Assembly (NCBI GenBank): GCA_017939795.1
Contig: JAGBAA010000062.1
Coordinates: 1 to 64,000 of the forward strand
From: Thermoguttaceae bacterium
Lineage (GTDB): Bacteria; Planctomycetota; Planctomycetia; Pirellulales; Thermoguttaceae
Direction: 5' to 3'
Length of the DNA stretch: 64,000 bases
This document shows positions 1 to 7,590 of the stretch, piece by piece. The notes beneath the pieces were generated by a model. That model was not told where the DNA came from and did not search any database. It saw only the letters and a program-made list of their open reading frames with translations. Made by a program: the position numbers and the translations under genes. How positions within the stretch are numbered: position 1 is the first letter of the stretch; the number at the start of each line of letters is the position of its first letter.

Positions 1-55
1 AACCGCTGACCTACTGGCTGCCAGCCAGTCGCTCTCCCAACTGAGCTAATTCCCC
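1..55 (-). tRNA. tRNA-Ala(GGC), 3' part cut off by the window edge
   Basis: Read on the minus strand, the sequence starts with a GGGGAAT acceptor strand, a normal D arm (GCTCAGTTGGGAGAGC) and a five-base-pair anticodon stem (ACTGG/CCAGT). The seven-base loop is CTGGCAG, so the anticodon is GGC, which reads the alanine codon GCC. The variable loop and the start of the T arm follow, and the rest lies outside the window. Only the 5' two thirds can be checked. Confidence 0.93.
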
Positions 56-504
56 GGTTAAGATGTGAGTAAATATACCACATTTCCGGAGAATTGCAAG
101 GGGGACCGACCCGTTTTTTTCAAAAAACATGAAAAAAGTTTTGAAAATGGGGCCGAAGAATGAAATCACGTCCGAAAGCCCCCTCTCCCACGACTGGGCC
201 TACATGATGGACGGTCGGATGTTCACGCAGTGTGCCAGAGCATTCGGTGAGCAGTTTACGCTCCCAAATCCCGCCAGATCAACCACATCCCCTTTCAAAA
301 ATTCCACAGATGGAGCAGCTCAACAAATCTACGCGAGATTGGATCCCTTTTGTTTTAGGTTCACTTGAAAGAAATTCAAATCGATCACATATTCCTGCCG
401 AACATACTCCATCTGCTGAGGATCCGGTCACATTTTACCTCGGTCGGCTCCATTAGGGGACCAATCCGTTTTTTTCAAAATTTCTCAAAATCATTCCCCA
501 AAAT
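56..504. other. Intergenic region without a convincing gene
   Basis: About 450 bases between the tRNA and the terminator of the RiPP operon. The short reading frames here have no good ribosome binding site and no recognisable protein. One short motif occurs twice, at about 100-124 and 457-481: GGGGACC followed by CCGTTTTTTTCAAAA. This suggests a duplicated or decayed element. Nothing else stands out. Confidence 0.5.
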
Positions 505-536
505 GGAAAAAGAAAACCTCCCTATATTAGGAAGGT
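505..536 (-). terminator. Rho-independent terminator of the CXXX RiPP operon
   Basis: On the minus strand ACCTTCC pairs with GGGAGGT (one G-T pair) around a seven-base loop (stem arms 530-536 and 516-522), and TTTCTTTTT follows. It lies 35 bases past the stop codon of the last gene of the RiPP operon. Confidence 0.75.
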
Positions 537-571
537 CTTTCTTTCGCTTCCCGTATAATGTTGCATACACA

Positions 572-853
572 TTACGATCGAACAGTAAGGAAGATTTCAC
601 ACGTCTCGAAATTAATCTCCCAATTTCCGGATTCACGACCTTCCCAGTGATATTCCGCTGCCATATCTGACCACCACTGGTCGAACTTCTTCTGCGTCTC
701 AGCCATATCCGCAACCACACGTTCATAGAGGTCTACGTTTTCTGGCTTCACAATCATGAAAAGCTCTTTCAGAGAGTTTTTCCGCTCAAAAAGTGCCTGG
801 ATCTGGTCTTTCTGTTCCGGCGTCACGTTTCCCACTTTCTGTTTCTCAGTCAT
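572..853 (-). CDS. CXXX repeat peptide modification system protein (small partner protein)
   Basis: A 93-residue soluble, mostly helical protein with many charged and aromatic residues (LFERKNSLKEL, then VADMAETQKKFDQWW). It resembles the small partner protein that accompanies radical-SAM maturases of CXXX-repeat peptides, which is a recollection of family character, not a search result. Its likely job is to help the maturase bind or process the precursor, possibly like a recognition element. The start at 853 is chosen because AAAGGAG stands eight bases upstream; the longer GTG start at 871 would overlap the end of the upstream gene. It follows the maturase by 11 bases and is the last gene before the terminator, so co-transcription is very likely. 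Biochemical role unknown. Confidence 0.72.
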   Translation of the reverse strand: MTEKQKVGNVTPEQKDQIQALFERKNSLKELFMIVKPENVDLYERVVADMAETQKKFDQWWSDMAAEYHWEGRESGNWEINFETCEIFLTVRS

Positions 854-864
854 TTTTACTCCTT

Positions 865-3054
865 TCAGCACTCTTCCATCCGGTTTGGGGACGGATTCTT
901 CTTTTTCATCAATTCATCGAATGGATCGAGATAATCGATCTCCGGGATCGACACTTCTTCCGTCAAAAACAGCGGTTCAAGCAGCTCGCGGGACGCATTT
1001 CGCTCTAAATGTGCCATGACACACTGCTGGCGGGATGGCGTATTCACCTCAAGTGTTGTTTCTTTATTCAGGAACACGCACCGTTTGCAGTGCCAGGCAT
1101 CACAATTCTCGCAGATCGGCGCATGGTCCAGACGGTAGAGCTGCCCATTTTTAATGGGGAGTTCATGTGTTTTCAGAACCGTGTCAATGTCGGAGATCAC
1201 AAAATCACGGTTCTTTTCCCGATAGTAAAATCCCGGACAGACATAAAATACACCATCCGGCGCGACCGTTACGTGTTTCACACCTGCGCCACAGTGATTC
1301 GGTTTCTCAAGGATCAGCCGATCTGTCAGGAACGAAAGCTCAAGCGGTTTCTTCTCCTCGCGTTCCGGCAGCCAGCCGACGAGTTTCTGAAGGACATTCT
1401 GATAGACCGTCAGTTCCTCCTCACCCACATTTTCCATGTCTTTCACGAACATCTGGATCCGTGCGAATTTCAGTGAGTGTTCCTCAAGCCACGCGGGAAG
1501 CTGTTCCAGATTCTTCGCCTCGATACGCAGAACGAGCATTTCACCCTGTACGTTTTCCGGGAGTGTATCGGTCTCAAAATCAAGCACACTCACCGTCGGC
1601 CCTTCCTCAGCCGCGCCGACCGGACGGAGAATCACGTGCTGACACTCTTCGAGCACCTTCAAAAACTCCGCGTCGAGCGGCTCTTTCCCAGCAATGACGT
1701 TCAGCGAAAGATTATGTGTCAGCGCGTAGTAAACGACCTTTTTCAGCGTCTCGACCGACATTTTCTGACGTTCCGTTTCCCGGACCGGATAATGGCAGAA
1801 CGACGGCGCGGCACTGTCCGCCAGAACGAACAGACACTGCATCCCTTTCCGCTGTGCAAGACCCCGCACACGCACATCATCCTCCGCCGGCGGCACGATC
1901 CGATCGAGTTTGTTCCAGAGATAGTTATTCGCCCTCACACGCGCCTTGTGCATCTTGCAGATGAACGTTGCTCTCTGATAAATGGTCTCCGTGTCGGCCG
2001 AATCGTAATTGAACCCCTGACACCACGCACACCCGCTCGCCACCTCACAATCGATACACTCCTGCGGCGACTGCACCGTCCGATTCAGTGCCTGGAACGG
2101 CCGAAGTTTGTTCAAATCCACACCTTTTCCAATTCTTCCAGTCAGAATTTCTTCTTTATTCTCCAAAGAATACTGGGCGAATCTCAAACATGGATGAAAA
2201 CCTCCTTCCGTATCCACGGCATTCATCAGCCCTGCCCCGCACCAGTTCGTATTGTCCAATTCTTTATCGATATAAAAACCAATACTTCTTTCAAAGAACG
2301 AGCATTGATTCTTGAGATACAGTTTCTTCTCCAAAATTTCATCAGCCAGAGCGACAAGCTGATTTTCAAGAATTTCATCATCCCCTTCCTGCCAGACATT
2401 TTCAAAAATAACATTCATCGCGACACGTGAAATACCCAGCTCCCACAAATGAAGTACAGAATCTTTTACGAGAGGCAAATCATCATGCCCGACAGTCGCT
2501 TTGGTATTTGGAGAGTATTCAAATTGTTCCAGCCAAAGCGGGATTTTCGACACAACTTCATCATAGCACCCTTTTCCAGATGGAAACACGCGCATCAAAT
2601 CATGTTTCTCTTTGGTTCCATCGATAGAAATCCCAATATTTAATCGCCTGCGATTTTTCTGAATGAATTTCTGAACTTTTGAAGAATCATAGAGCAAACC
2701 ATTACTGGAAAAAGTAAATTGCACCGTCTCAAACCAGGGATGATTACGCCGATAGGCTTCCATTTTGAAATAATCGCAGATTTTGTCGATTAAATCGATT
2801 TCAAGAAAAGGCTCTCCGCCGATAAAATCAAGCATTAGCTTGGGAGCAGAATAAATTTCTGAATGTTCCAAAACATAGTCAATAGCTGCTTTAGCTGTCT
2901 CGAATGACATCACTTTAAAAGAATTCTTGCCGCAAATGTAGCAGTATTTGCAGCGAAGCTGGCAATCTTCCGTAACGATAAACGTAATGTTCTGCACCGC
3001 ATCATCCGGCACAATCAGTTTTTTTCCTAAAAGCGGACTTTCTGAGGAACTCAT
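865..3054 (-). CDS. Radical SAM peptide maturase for a CXXX-repeat precursor, two-module fusion
   Basis: A 729-residue enzyme that probably installs cysteine-based crosslinks (for example thioethers) in the neighbouring precursor. Module 1 (about 1-385) is a full radical SAM/SPASM protein: CxxxCxxC at C31, C35, C38 binds the SAM 4Fe-4S cluster, GGEP lies at 79-82, and SPASM-type cysteines at C272, C289, C333, C336, C342, C345 and C366 should hold auxiliary clusters. Module 2 (about 400-729) lacks a CxxxCxxC but has a second SPASM-like set: C588, C606, C648, C651, C656, C659, C678. In the CXXX families I know, these two modules are usually separate proteins (the rSAM maturase and the 'CXXX repeat peptide maturase'); here they form one chain. 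The gene lies between precursor and partner protein. The crosslink type is inference. Confidence 0.87.
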   Translation of the reverse strand: MSSSESPLLGKKLIVPDDAVQNITFIVTEDCQLRCKYCYICGKNSFKVMSFETAKAAIDYVLEHSEIYSAPKLMLDFIGGEPFLEIDLIDKICDYFKMEAYRRNHPWFETVQFTFSSNGLLYDSSKVQKFIQKNRRRLNIGISIDGTKEKHDLMRVFPSGKGCYDEVVSKIPLWLEQFEYSPNTKATVGHDDLPLVKDSVLHLWELGISRVAMNVIFENVWQEGDDEILENQLVALADEILEKKLYLKNQCSFFERSIGFYIDKELDNTNWCGAGLMNAVDTEGGFHPCLRFAQYSLENKEEILTGRIGKGVDLNKLRPFQALNRTVQSPQECIDCEVASGCAWCQGFNYDSADTETIYQRATFICKMHKARVRANNYLWNKLDRIVPPAEDDVRVRGLAQRKGMQCLFVLADSAAPSFCHYPVRETERQKMSVETLKKVVYYALTHNLSLNVIAGKEPLDAEFLKVLEECQHVILRPVGAAEEGPTVSVLDFETDTLPENVQGEMLVLRIEAKNLEQLPAWLEEHSLKFARIQMFVKDMENVGEEELTVYQNVLQKLVGWLPEREEKKPLELSFLTDRLILEKPNHCGAGVKHVTVAPDGVFYVCPGFYYREKNRDFVISDIDTVLKTHELPIKNGQLYRLDHAPICENCDAWHCKRCVFLNKETTLEVNTPSRQQCVMAHLERNASRELLEPLFLTEEVSIPEIDYLDPFDELMKKKNPSPNRMEEC

Positions 3055-3082
3055 TTTTTACCCTGCTCGTTTCAAATTTAAA

Positions 3083-3116
3083 ACAACTTCCTCCATCCAA
3101 AGTCGGACAGAGGAAG
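3083..3116 (-). terminator. Attenuator-like hairpin between precursor and maturase genes
   Basis: On the minus strand CTTCCTC (3110-3116) pairs perfectly with GAGGAAG (3087-3093), followed by a T-rich run (TTGTTTTAAATTTG). It sits in the 92-base gap between the precursor stop and the maturase start. A leaky terminator here would give more precursor than enzyme, a usual arrangement in RiPP operons. The T tract is interrupted, so termination is probably partial. Confidence 0.55.
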
Positions 3117-3146
3117 ACCCATTCGTTACTTGTTCTTAAGATAGGC

Positions 3147-3407
3147 TCAACCACCCTTACCAAAGAACGTACAAGTATGCATACAGCTAGTGGAACAACC
3201 GCCAGTGCAAGACCAGCTGCACGAACCAAAACATGAACCTGAACAACTAAAAGCTTGGCATCCCTGTTCCTGTTTCGGATTTTCATTCTTCGCTTCCGCA
3301 ATTTTCGCGGAAACTGCCAGCATCGGAACAGCAGCGGCAGCAATACCGAGTGCTTTACCAGCCTTACGCATAAAAGCGCGGCGACTTTCGATTCTTTCTT
3401 TGGACAT
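3147..3407 (-). CDS. CXXX-repeat RiPP precursor peptide with Tat-like leader
   Basis: An 86-residue precursor. The leader has a twin-arginine motif, SRRAFMRK (8-15), followed by an alanine-rich hydrophobic stretch and a possible AEA cleavage site near 37-39. The core has a cysteine at every fourth position (C55, 59, 63, 67, 71, 75, 79), with one more at C50 out of register; spacers are small residues such as SGS, FGS, SWS, TGG, STS, and the end is FFGKGG. This exact CXXX periodicity is the signature of substrates of the adjacent radical SAM maturase. The start at 3407 has AAAGGAG eight bases upstream. The product is probably made in the cytoplasm and exported, perhaps already folded, through Tat. 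Its activity is unknown. Confidence 0.88.
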   Translation of the reverse strand: MSKERIESRRAFMRKAGKALGIAAAAVPMLAVSAKIAEAKNENPKQEQGCQAFSCSGSCFGSCSWSCTGGCSTSCMHTCTFFGKGG

Positions 3408-3494
3408 TTTAAATCTCCTTTGAAGTCATTCGGAGGAAAGATTCAGCAATTCCCCTCCTGCCCCCGATTCAGGATGGAAATAGTTTCTCATATT

Positions 3495-3776
3495 TTAAGG
3501 AATAGAAATTTCACTTGGCACAATCTGGAGACACACCCCAATCCCCAGCATAACTGCAAAAATCAACAGCCAGCCGAAGCGGTCAAGGAACGGACGCTGC
3601 GCCTTCGGAGAAAGTCGGGAAACATCCGTCGGACGAAGGGGGTAAATGTGCGAACCATCTTCCTCAAAGTAACTGACAGGTCCAGGGAGATGAAACAGCC
3701 AGAAGAGGATTACTACACGGTACTCCATAAACACGCCCGGTCCGATTTCGATTCGTCGGTCAGTCACGCGGAACAT
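3495..3776 (-). CDS. Small hypothetical protein with a C-terminal membrane segment
   Basis: A 93-residue frame that I do not recognise. It has codon use like real genes here (frequent CGT, CCG, CTT; no rare-codon runs), a basic N-terminal half with a YFEEDGSHIYPL segment, and one clear hydrophobic helix near the C-terminus (FGWLLIFAVMLGIGVCLQI). An inner ATG at 3725 would give a 76-residue form; neither start has a strong ribosome binding site. It ends 87 bases before the precursor gene on the same strand, so it could be the first gene of the RiPP operon, for example an immunity or membrane accessory protein. That role is speculation, and the frame itself is only moderately sure. Confidence 0.5.
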   Translation of the reverse strand: MFRVTDRRIEIGPGVFMEYRVVILFWLFHLPGPVSYFEEDGSHIYPLRPTDVSRLSPKAQRPFLDRFGWLLIFAVMLGIGVCLQIVPSEISIP

Positions 3777-3839
3777 GGGAAATCTCTAAAATCAATCAAA
3801 ACCGAAGACGTTTTGACGCATCCACTCAGAACGAGCACA

Positions 3840-4093
3840 GAAAATTGCTGAAGTTTTCGTGTGTGTGTCTACAAAAAAAGGGATACGCAAACCGCATCCC
3901 ACACGAAGGCCTTCAGCTGCCCACACACTTAGACACGCGCGTATCCCAAATATATTCTAGGGACCGCTTCTACCAAGTGTGTAGCTGGTCGGTGTGTCTA
4001 TACACAATCCGCCATTGAAAAAAGAGGCGTTTCCAGGAAAATGAAAACGCACCCCGGGAGCTTGCGCCCGAAAATTGCTGAAGTTCTCGTGTG
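3840..4093. repeat. Two near-identical 24-base direct repeats 230 bases apart
   Basis: GAAAATTGCTGAAGTT, then T or C, then TCGTGTG, occurs at 3840-3863 and again at 4070-4093 with one difference. The flanks differ. Both copies lie in the intergenic region between the Rnf terminator and the RiPP operon, and the first copy is one arm of the self-complementary element at 3847-4000. Confidence 0.8.
3847..4000. other. Self-complementary intergenic element, possible structured RNA or decayed mobile element
   Basis: Several perfectly complementary segments are packed here: GCTGAAG (3847-3853) with CTTCAGC (3911-3917); TTCGTGTG (3856-3863) with CACACGAA (3900-3907); GGGATACGC (3880-3888) with GCGTATCCC (3939-3947); ACACACTT (3923-3930) with AAGTGTGT (3975-3982); GTGTCTA at 3865-3871 and 3994-4000 with TAGACAC (3930-3936). 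Some pairings exclude others. I recognise no known RNA family. It lies upstream of the RiPP genes, so it could be a leader structure, or the trace of a small inverted-repeat element. Confidence 0.45.
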
Positions 4094-4205
4094 GTACAAG
4101 CCAATGAAATCCCTTTCGGAATTCCAATGCCCTCATTTTAATCCATCATGGACACTTTGTCAAGGGGACACTGAAAAAATTTCTACTTTTTTCTTAAAAA
4201 ACACC

Positions 4206-4252
4206 AAAAAACGAAAAAGCTCTCCGATTTTCAGAAAGCTATTCCGTTTTTT
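4206..4252 (-). terminator. Rho-independent terminator of the Rnf operon
   Basis: On the minus strand a long imperfect hairpin begins AAAAAACG and closes with CGTTTTTT, with an inner AGCT/AGCT stem and a TGAAAATC loop; further T-rich sequence follows. It starts 24 bases past the rnfB stop. The A-rich 5' arm means it might also act on the other strand. Confidence 0.7.
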
Positions 4253-4275
4253 CTTTCAAAATTTGCGTTTTTTAC

Positions 4276-5208
4276 TTAGTGTGTCATGTCGTGCACACCG
4301 TCCGGACGGAACTGGTCCATCGTCGTGGAAGGTGTCGAGTTCACGACGTCGTCCATCTCTTCATGCTGTGTCGCCTTGATGTCCTCCTCCGTCGGCTCAC
4401 CCACGTAAATGAGCATCTTGGCCGGGCATTTGTTCACGACTACGCCAAGAACATCGCCTCCCTGATAGTGTTCGTAATCGATCGTCGGCAGATTCGCCCC
4501 CATCGTGAACATTTCCGCGCTGCTCTTCTGGCACATTCCACAGCCGATGCACCCGACCTTGCAGACCGCCTTCACATCCATTCCCTTTTCGCGATTGGAA
4601 CACGCAACAGCCAAGATCTGCGATTTTCGGAACGGAATGATCGAGATGATCTTTCGCGGGCAAACAGCCTCACACATTCGGCATCCAACACACAGATGGT
4701 ACCGAATACGCGCCAAACCGTCCTCAATGACGATCGCATCGTTCGGACACGCCCGCATACAGTCCCCGTAGCCGAGGCATCCGTACGTACAGTCCTGGAT
4801 CCCGGAGATCAGATTCGCGGCCGCACAGCTCTTTTCGCCGGCATAATCCTGGCATCCGTGACGCTGATAGCGATTCGCACTGCAATGGATCACCGCCTTG
4901 TACGGAAATGTCTCCGAGACCGAACAGCCAAGTATCTGCGCAATGAGCGTGTTCGCCTCTTTATTGCACTGCGTACACGCACCGGCTTTGGCATTTCCCA
5001 TCGCCAGCTGAGCCGCGTACTCATTGCACCCCGCAAATCCGCACGCACCGCAGTTCGCGCCGGGAAGGACTTCGATCAACTGCTCGATCTTCGGATCCAC
5101 CTCTACATGAAACGCCACATTCGCCCAGCCAAGGATCCACCCCATGACGACAGCCAGAAGCAGCATCACGCCCACAGCAACGAGTATCGATACGACGGTA
5201 ATGGTCAT
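4276..5208 (-). CDS. rnfB: RnfB, iron-sulfur electron-input subunit of the Rnf complex
   Basis: RnfB takes electrons from ferredoxin and passes them into the membrane part of the Rnf (ferredoxin:NAD+ oxidoreductase) ion pump. The 310-residue protein begins with one membrane helix (TVVSILVAVGVMLLLAVVMGW), followed by the typical CGACGFAGC cluster motif with its later cysteines, then several ferredoxin-like sites: CTYGCLGYGDCMRACP, CVGCRMCEAVCP and CKVGCIGCGMC. A short acidic tail ends the protein. The ATG at 5208 is preferred, because the longer frame would add residues ahead of the membrane helix that RnfB does not normally have. It is the last gene of the operon, separated from rnfA by an SGNH hydrolase gene, unlike the usual close linkage of rnfA and rnfB. 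Confidence 0.95.
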   Translation of the reverse strand: MTITVVSILVAVGVMLLLAVVMGWILGWANVAFHVEVDPKIEQLIEVLPGANCGACGFAGCNEYAAQLAMGNAKAGACTQCNKEANTLIAQILGCSVSETFPYKAVIHCSANRYQRHGCQDYAGEKSCAAANLISGIQDCTYGCLGYGDCMRACPNDAIVIEDGLARIRYHLCVGCRMCEAVCPRKIISIIPFRKSQILAVACSNREKGMDVKAVCKVGCIGCGMCQKSSAEMFTMGANLPTIDYEHYQGGDVLGVVVNKCPAKMLIYVGEPTEEDIKATQHEEMDDVVNSTPSTTMDQFRPDGVHDMTH

Positions 5209-5286
5209 GAAAAAACCCCGATCTTGGTTTTGATGAAACAATAAATAAACAGTCCGGAAATCCAAAAATCCGGCAGTCCGACGGCA

Positions 5287-6645
5287 TCACTCCTCAAAAA
5301 GCTTCATCAGCGCGTCGGCAAAAAGCGACATCCCGAAACGGTTCGGATGATTGATGTTGTTCGTCATCAGCGTGGAATACGGGATCCCCTGCCGGTAAAG
5401 CTGCCCATAGTAAAACGACGCATCCGCAAGCGCGATACCGTGCTTCTGCGCAAACGCACGCAGTCCCTGAACGTACGGACGCGGATCTTCATCGACACCC
5501 TTCTCGTTCGAAAGTCCCATCCAGTCTGCCCGTACATAATGCGGCGAACAGATGATCCACTCCATGCCGCGTTCCCGGAAATCCGCAAGGATCTGTGAGT
5601 AATCCGCCTCCACATTCTCCGGCTTCATCCACGAATCGTTGACGAACTCCATCACCACCAGGTCCGGCTTCACCGCAAGCACGTGCTCGGCATAGTTTTT
5701 CGGACTCCCCGGTTTGGCATTCCGATACGAGCGCGTATTGCGACCGCCCCACCCCTCGTGGATCAGCTCGATCTTCGCGTTCGGAAAAAGTTTCTGAAGC
5801 CGCGCAACAAACTGGCACTGCCATCGATCCTCCCCAGGAAGGTAGCCGCACGCCGTCACGCTGTCTCCCCAAGCCAGGATCCGCACAGTCTCGCCGCGCA
5901 CGAGCTTTCCGTACGTCTGCGGGATCGCGTCCTTCGCCAAAAACATCGGCTGGTACTCACGGACCTCCGAAACCGGGAAAAGCTCCTTTTCTGTCAGCCG
6001 ATCGATCCGGCCGGAGATCCAGACCGTCGCCAGAAGCTGCGTCCCGGCAGGAATTTCAGGACGCGGAGGATTCGCTACGTGCGATTCTCCCTGAATCAGC
6101 GAAAAGGTACCGTCCGCACACCGAACGATCGCGTCGATACGCATTTTCCCGAACTGATACGCAAGACTCACCGGCGTATCCTGCGTGATCCGTCCTCCGT
6201 CCAGACGCCCGACATTTCCCCATTCAACATCGACCCGGTAGTCCGTTCCCTCTTCGAAAATGACCGGATCTGCATCTCCCTCCGGAATGGAAGTCACCCG
6301 CAGCGACCCGGGCAAATACGCGTAACGCACCGCACATTCCTGTGCCCGAACGCCCTCCATCGGCCGAGCTTTCCGCCACGGAGGCCCGGCAGGATCGAAG
6401 ACCGGAAGCACATTCACCCGCTCGTCCGTCACCGACGTAAGTTTCGCAGGCTCAACCGCAAATTCCTGAGTCCGCCCGCCATACGTCACCCGTACCGACC
6501 AATCGCCGGTCAATTCCAGCTTCGCGATCTCTTCCGGTTCTGCCGCTTCCGAAAATCCAGTCCCCCAAAATAAAGGAACCGAAAGGAGGAAGAAGAAAAA
6601 CATTCTCCAAACGGAGTGCTTCAGGAAAGTCCAAATGTACGTCAT
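5287..6645 (-). CDS. Secreted SGNH/GDSL-family hydrolase inside the rnf operon
   Basis: A 452-residue exported esterase-type enzyme. It has an N-terminal hydrophobic signal (MFFFFLLSVPLFWGTGFSEA), an all-beta region of about 200 residues, and an SGNH catalytic domain from about residue 255: GDSVT (nucleophile serine), GGRNT (glycine block), FVNDSW (asparagine block) and NINHPNRFG with the catalytic histidine. Such enzymes remove acyl or acetyl groups from carbohydrates or lipids; the substrate cannot be told here. AAAGGAG stands eight bases before the ATG at 6645. The gene lies between rnfA and rnfB on the same strand with gaps of 56 and 78 bases, so it is probably co-transcribed although it has no known link to electron transport. 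Confidence 0.85.
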   Translation of the reverse strand: MTYIWTFLKHSVWRMFFFFLLSVPLFWGTGFSEAAEPEEIAKLELTGDWSVRVTYGGRTQEFAVEPAKLTSVTDERVNVLPVFDPAGPPWRKARPMEGVRAQECAVRYAYLPGSLRVTSIPEGDADPVIFEEGTDYRVDVEWGNVGRLDGGRITQDTPVSLAYQFGKMRIDAIVRCADGTFSLIQGESHVANPPRPEIPAGTQLLATVWISGRIDRLTEKELFPVSEVREYQPMFLAKDAIPQTYGKLVRGETVRILAWGDSVTACGYLPGEDRWQCQFVARLQKLFPNAKIELIHEGWGGRNTRSYRNAKPGSPKNYAEHVLAVKPDLVVMEFVNDSWMKPENVEADYSQILADFRERGMEWIICSPHYVRADWMGLSNEKGVDEDPRPYVQGLRAFAQKHGIALADASFYYGQLYRQGIPYSTLMTNNINHPNRFGMSLFADALMKLFEE

Positions 6646-6701
6646 GGGAAAGTCTCCTTTTCAGCAAAAAAACCGGAAAATCACGTTCTTTTCGTATTTC
6701 G

Positions 6702-7565
6702 TCACCCTAACGAAAGCGCGACAGGTTCTGCGACAGGTTCCGCGGCAGGTTCCGCGGCAGGTTCCGCAGCAGGTTCCGCGGCAGGTTCTGCGGCAGGTTC
6801 TGCGGCAGGTTCCGCGGCAGGTTCTGCGGCAGGTTCTGCGGCAGGTTCCGCGGCAGGTTCTGCGGCAGGTTCTGCGACAGATCCGGCAAGCAGACACTTT
6901 TCGACTCCTTTATCGACGCCGGAGAATCCCATGAATGCCATCGCGAGGATGGATGCCGTGATCAGCGCGATCCCGACCCCCTGAAACGGTTTCGGAACGT
7001 CGGCCATTTCCAGTTCCTCGCGGATACCGGCCATCATGGAGATCGCAAGCGTGAACCCGATACCGCCGCCAATGGAATAAAGAAGCGCAATGTGCAGCCC
7101 CCAGAGCTGGGAAGGATCCTGGAGGTTCTTCAGGATCTCAATGCAGGCAAAGAGGATCGCACAGTTCGTCGTAATGAGCGGCAGGAAAACACCGAACGCT
7201 TTGTAGAGCGGCGGGAAAAATTTGCGAACGTACATTTCGACGAACTGAACGCTTGCCGCAATGACGAAAATGTACACGAGATAGGAAAGGATCGAAAGAT
7301 CCGGTGCAGGTCCCTCACCTCCGCAAACACCCCAGATCCAGACCGGGAGCGGTGCTTCCGGACGAAGGATGAAGTACGTGATCGTCCAGCAAAGGAAGGA
7401 CGCGATCGCCATGACGAACGTGACGGCACATCCCATTCCAAACGCAGTACTGAGTTTCCTGGAGCACCCAAGAAACGGACAGATCCCAACGAAATATTTC
7501 AATACGAAATTATTGATGATGGCCGTGCTGACGACCAGAAGCAGCATTTGAATCAAAAGTTCCAT
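6702..7565 (-). CDS. rnfA: RnfA membrane subunit with an added AEPA-repeat tail
   Basis: RnfA is one of the two paired six-helix subunits (with RnfE) at the core of the Rnf pump. Residues 1 to about 225 match Rnf[17 protein letters not shown] and [10 protein letters not shown] carry the two cysteine sites that, with RnfE, are known to hold a membrane 2Fe-2S cluster, and [17 protein letters not shown] is characteristic. The usual RnfA is about 190-200 residues; here 287, because the C-terminus runs into thirteen tandem AEP-A/V units (see repeat) and ends VALSLG. The tail is acidic, proline-spaced and probably flexible. It may be a recent expansion of a minisatellite into the gene. Confidence 0.93.
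   Translation of the reverse strand: MELLIQMLLLVVSTAIINNFVLKYFVGICPFLGCSRKLSTAFGMGCAVTFVMAIASFLCWTITYFILRPEAPLPVWIWGVCGGEGPAPDLSILSYLVYIFVIAASVQFVEMYVRKFFPPLYKAFGVFLPLITTNCAILFACIEILKNLQDPSQLWGLHIALLYSIGGGIGFTLAISMMAGIREELEMADVPKPFQGVGIALITASILAMAFMGFSGVDKGVEKCLLAGSVAEPAAEPAAEPAAEPAAEPAAEPAAEPAAEPAAEPAAEPAAEPAAEPVAEPVALSLG
6721..6888. repeat. 12-base coding minisatellite with 36-base higher-order periodicity
   Basis: Thirteen adjacent 12-base units of the form GCAGGTTCCGCG or GCAGGTTCTGCG (plus-strand reading; the first two units begin A) fill 6721-6876, followed by a diverged unit to 6888. Position 9 alternates C, T, T from unit 5 on (units 5-13), so a 36-base block appears three times. The array encodes the AEPA tail of RnfA on the minus strand. 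Confidence 0.95.
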
Positions 7566-7590
7566 GAAAATTCTCCCGAAAGCTCAGGTT

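Noticed and set aside
129-456. Short plus-strand frames after the tRNA
   Set aside because: No good ribosome binding site, overlapping frames of similar length, and no protein-like pattern.
4279-5244. Plus-strand open frame of 321 codons opposite rnfB
   Set aside because: RnfB on the other strand is certain; this frame lacks any recognisable motif.
6721-6888. Plus-strand reading of the minisatellite as a separate Gly/Ala/Ser repeat protein
   Set aside because: The array is open in several frames because its unit is a multiple of three; only the RnfA frame is joined to a conserved gene.
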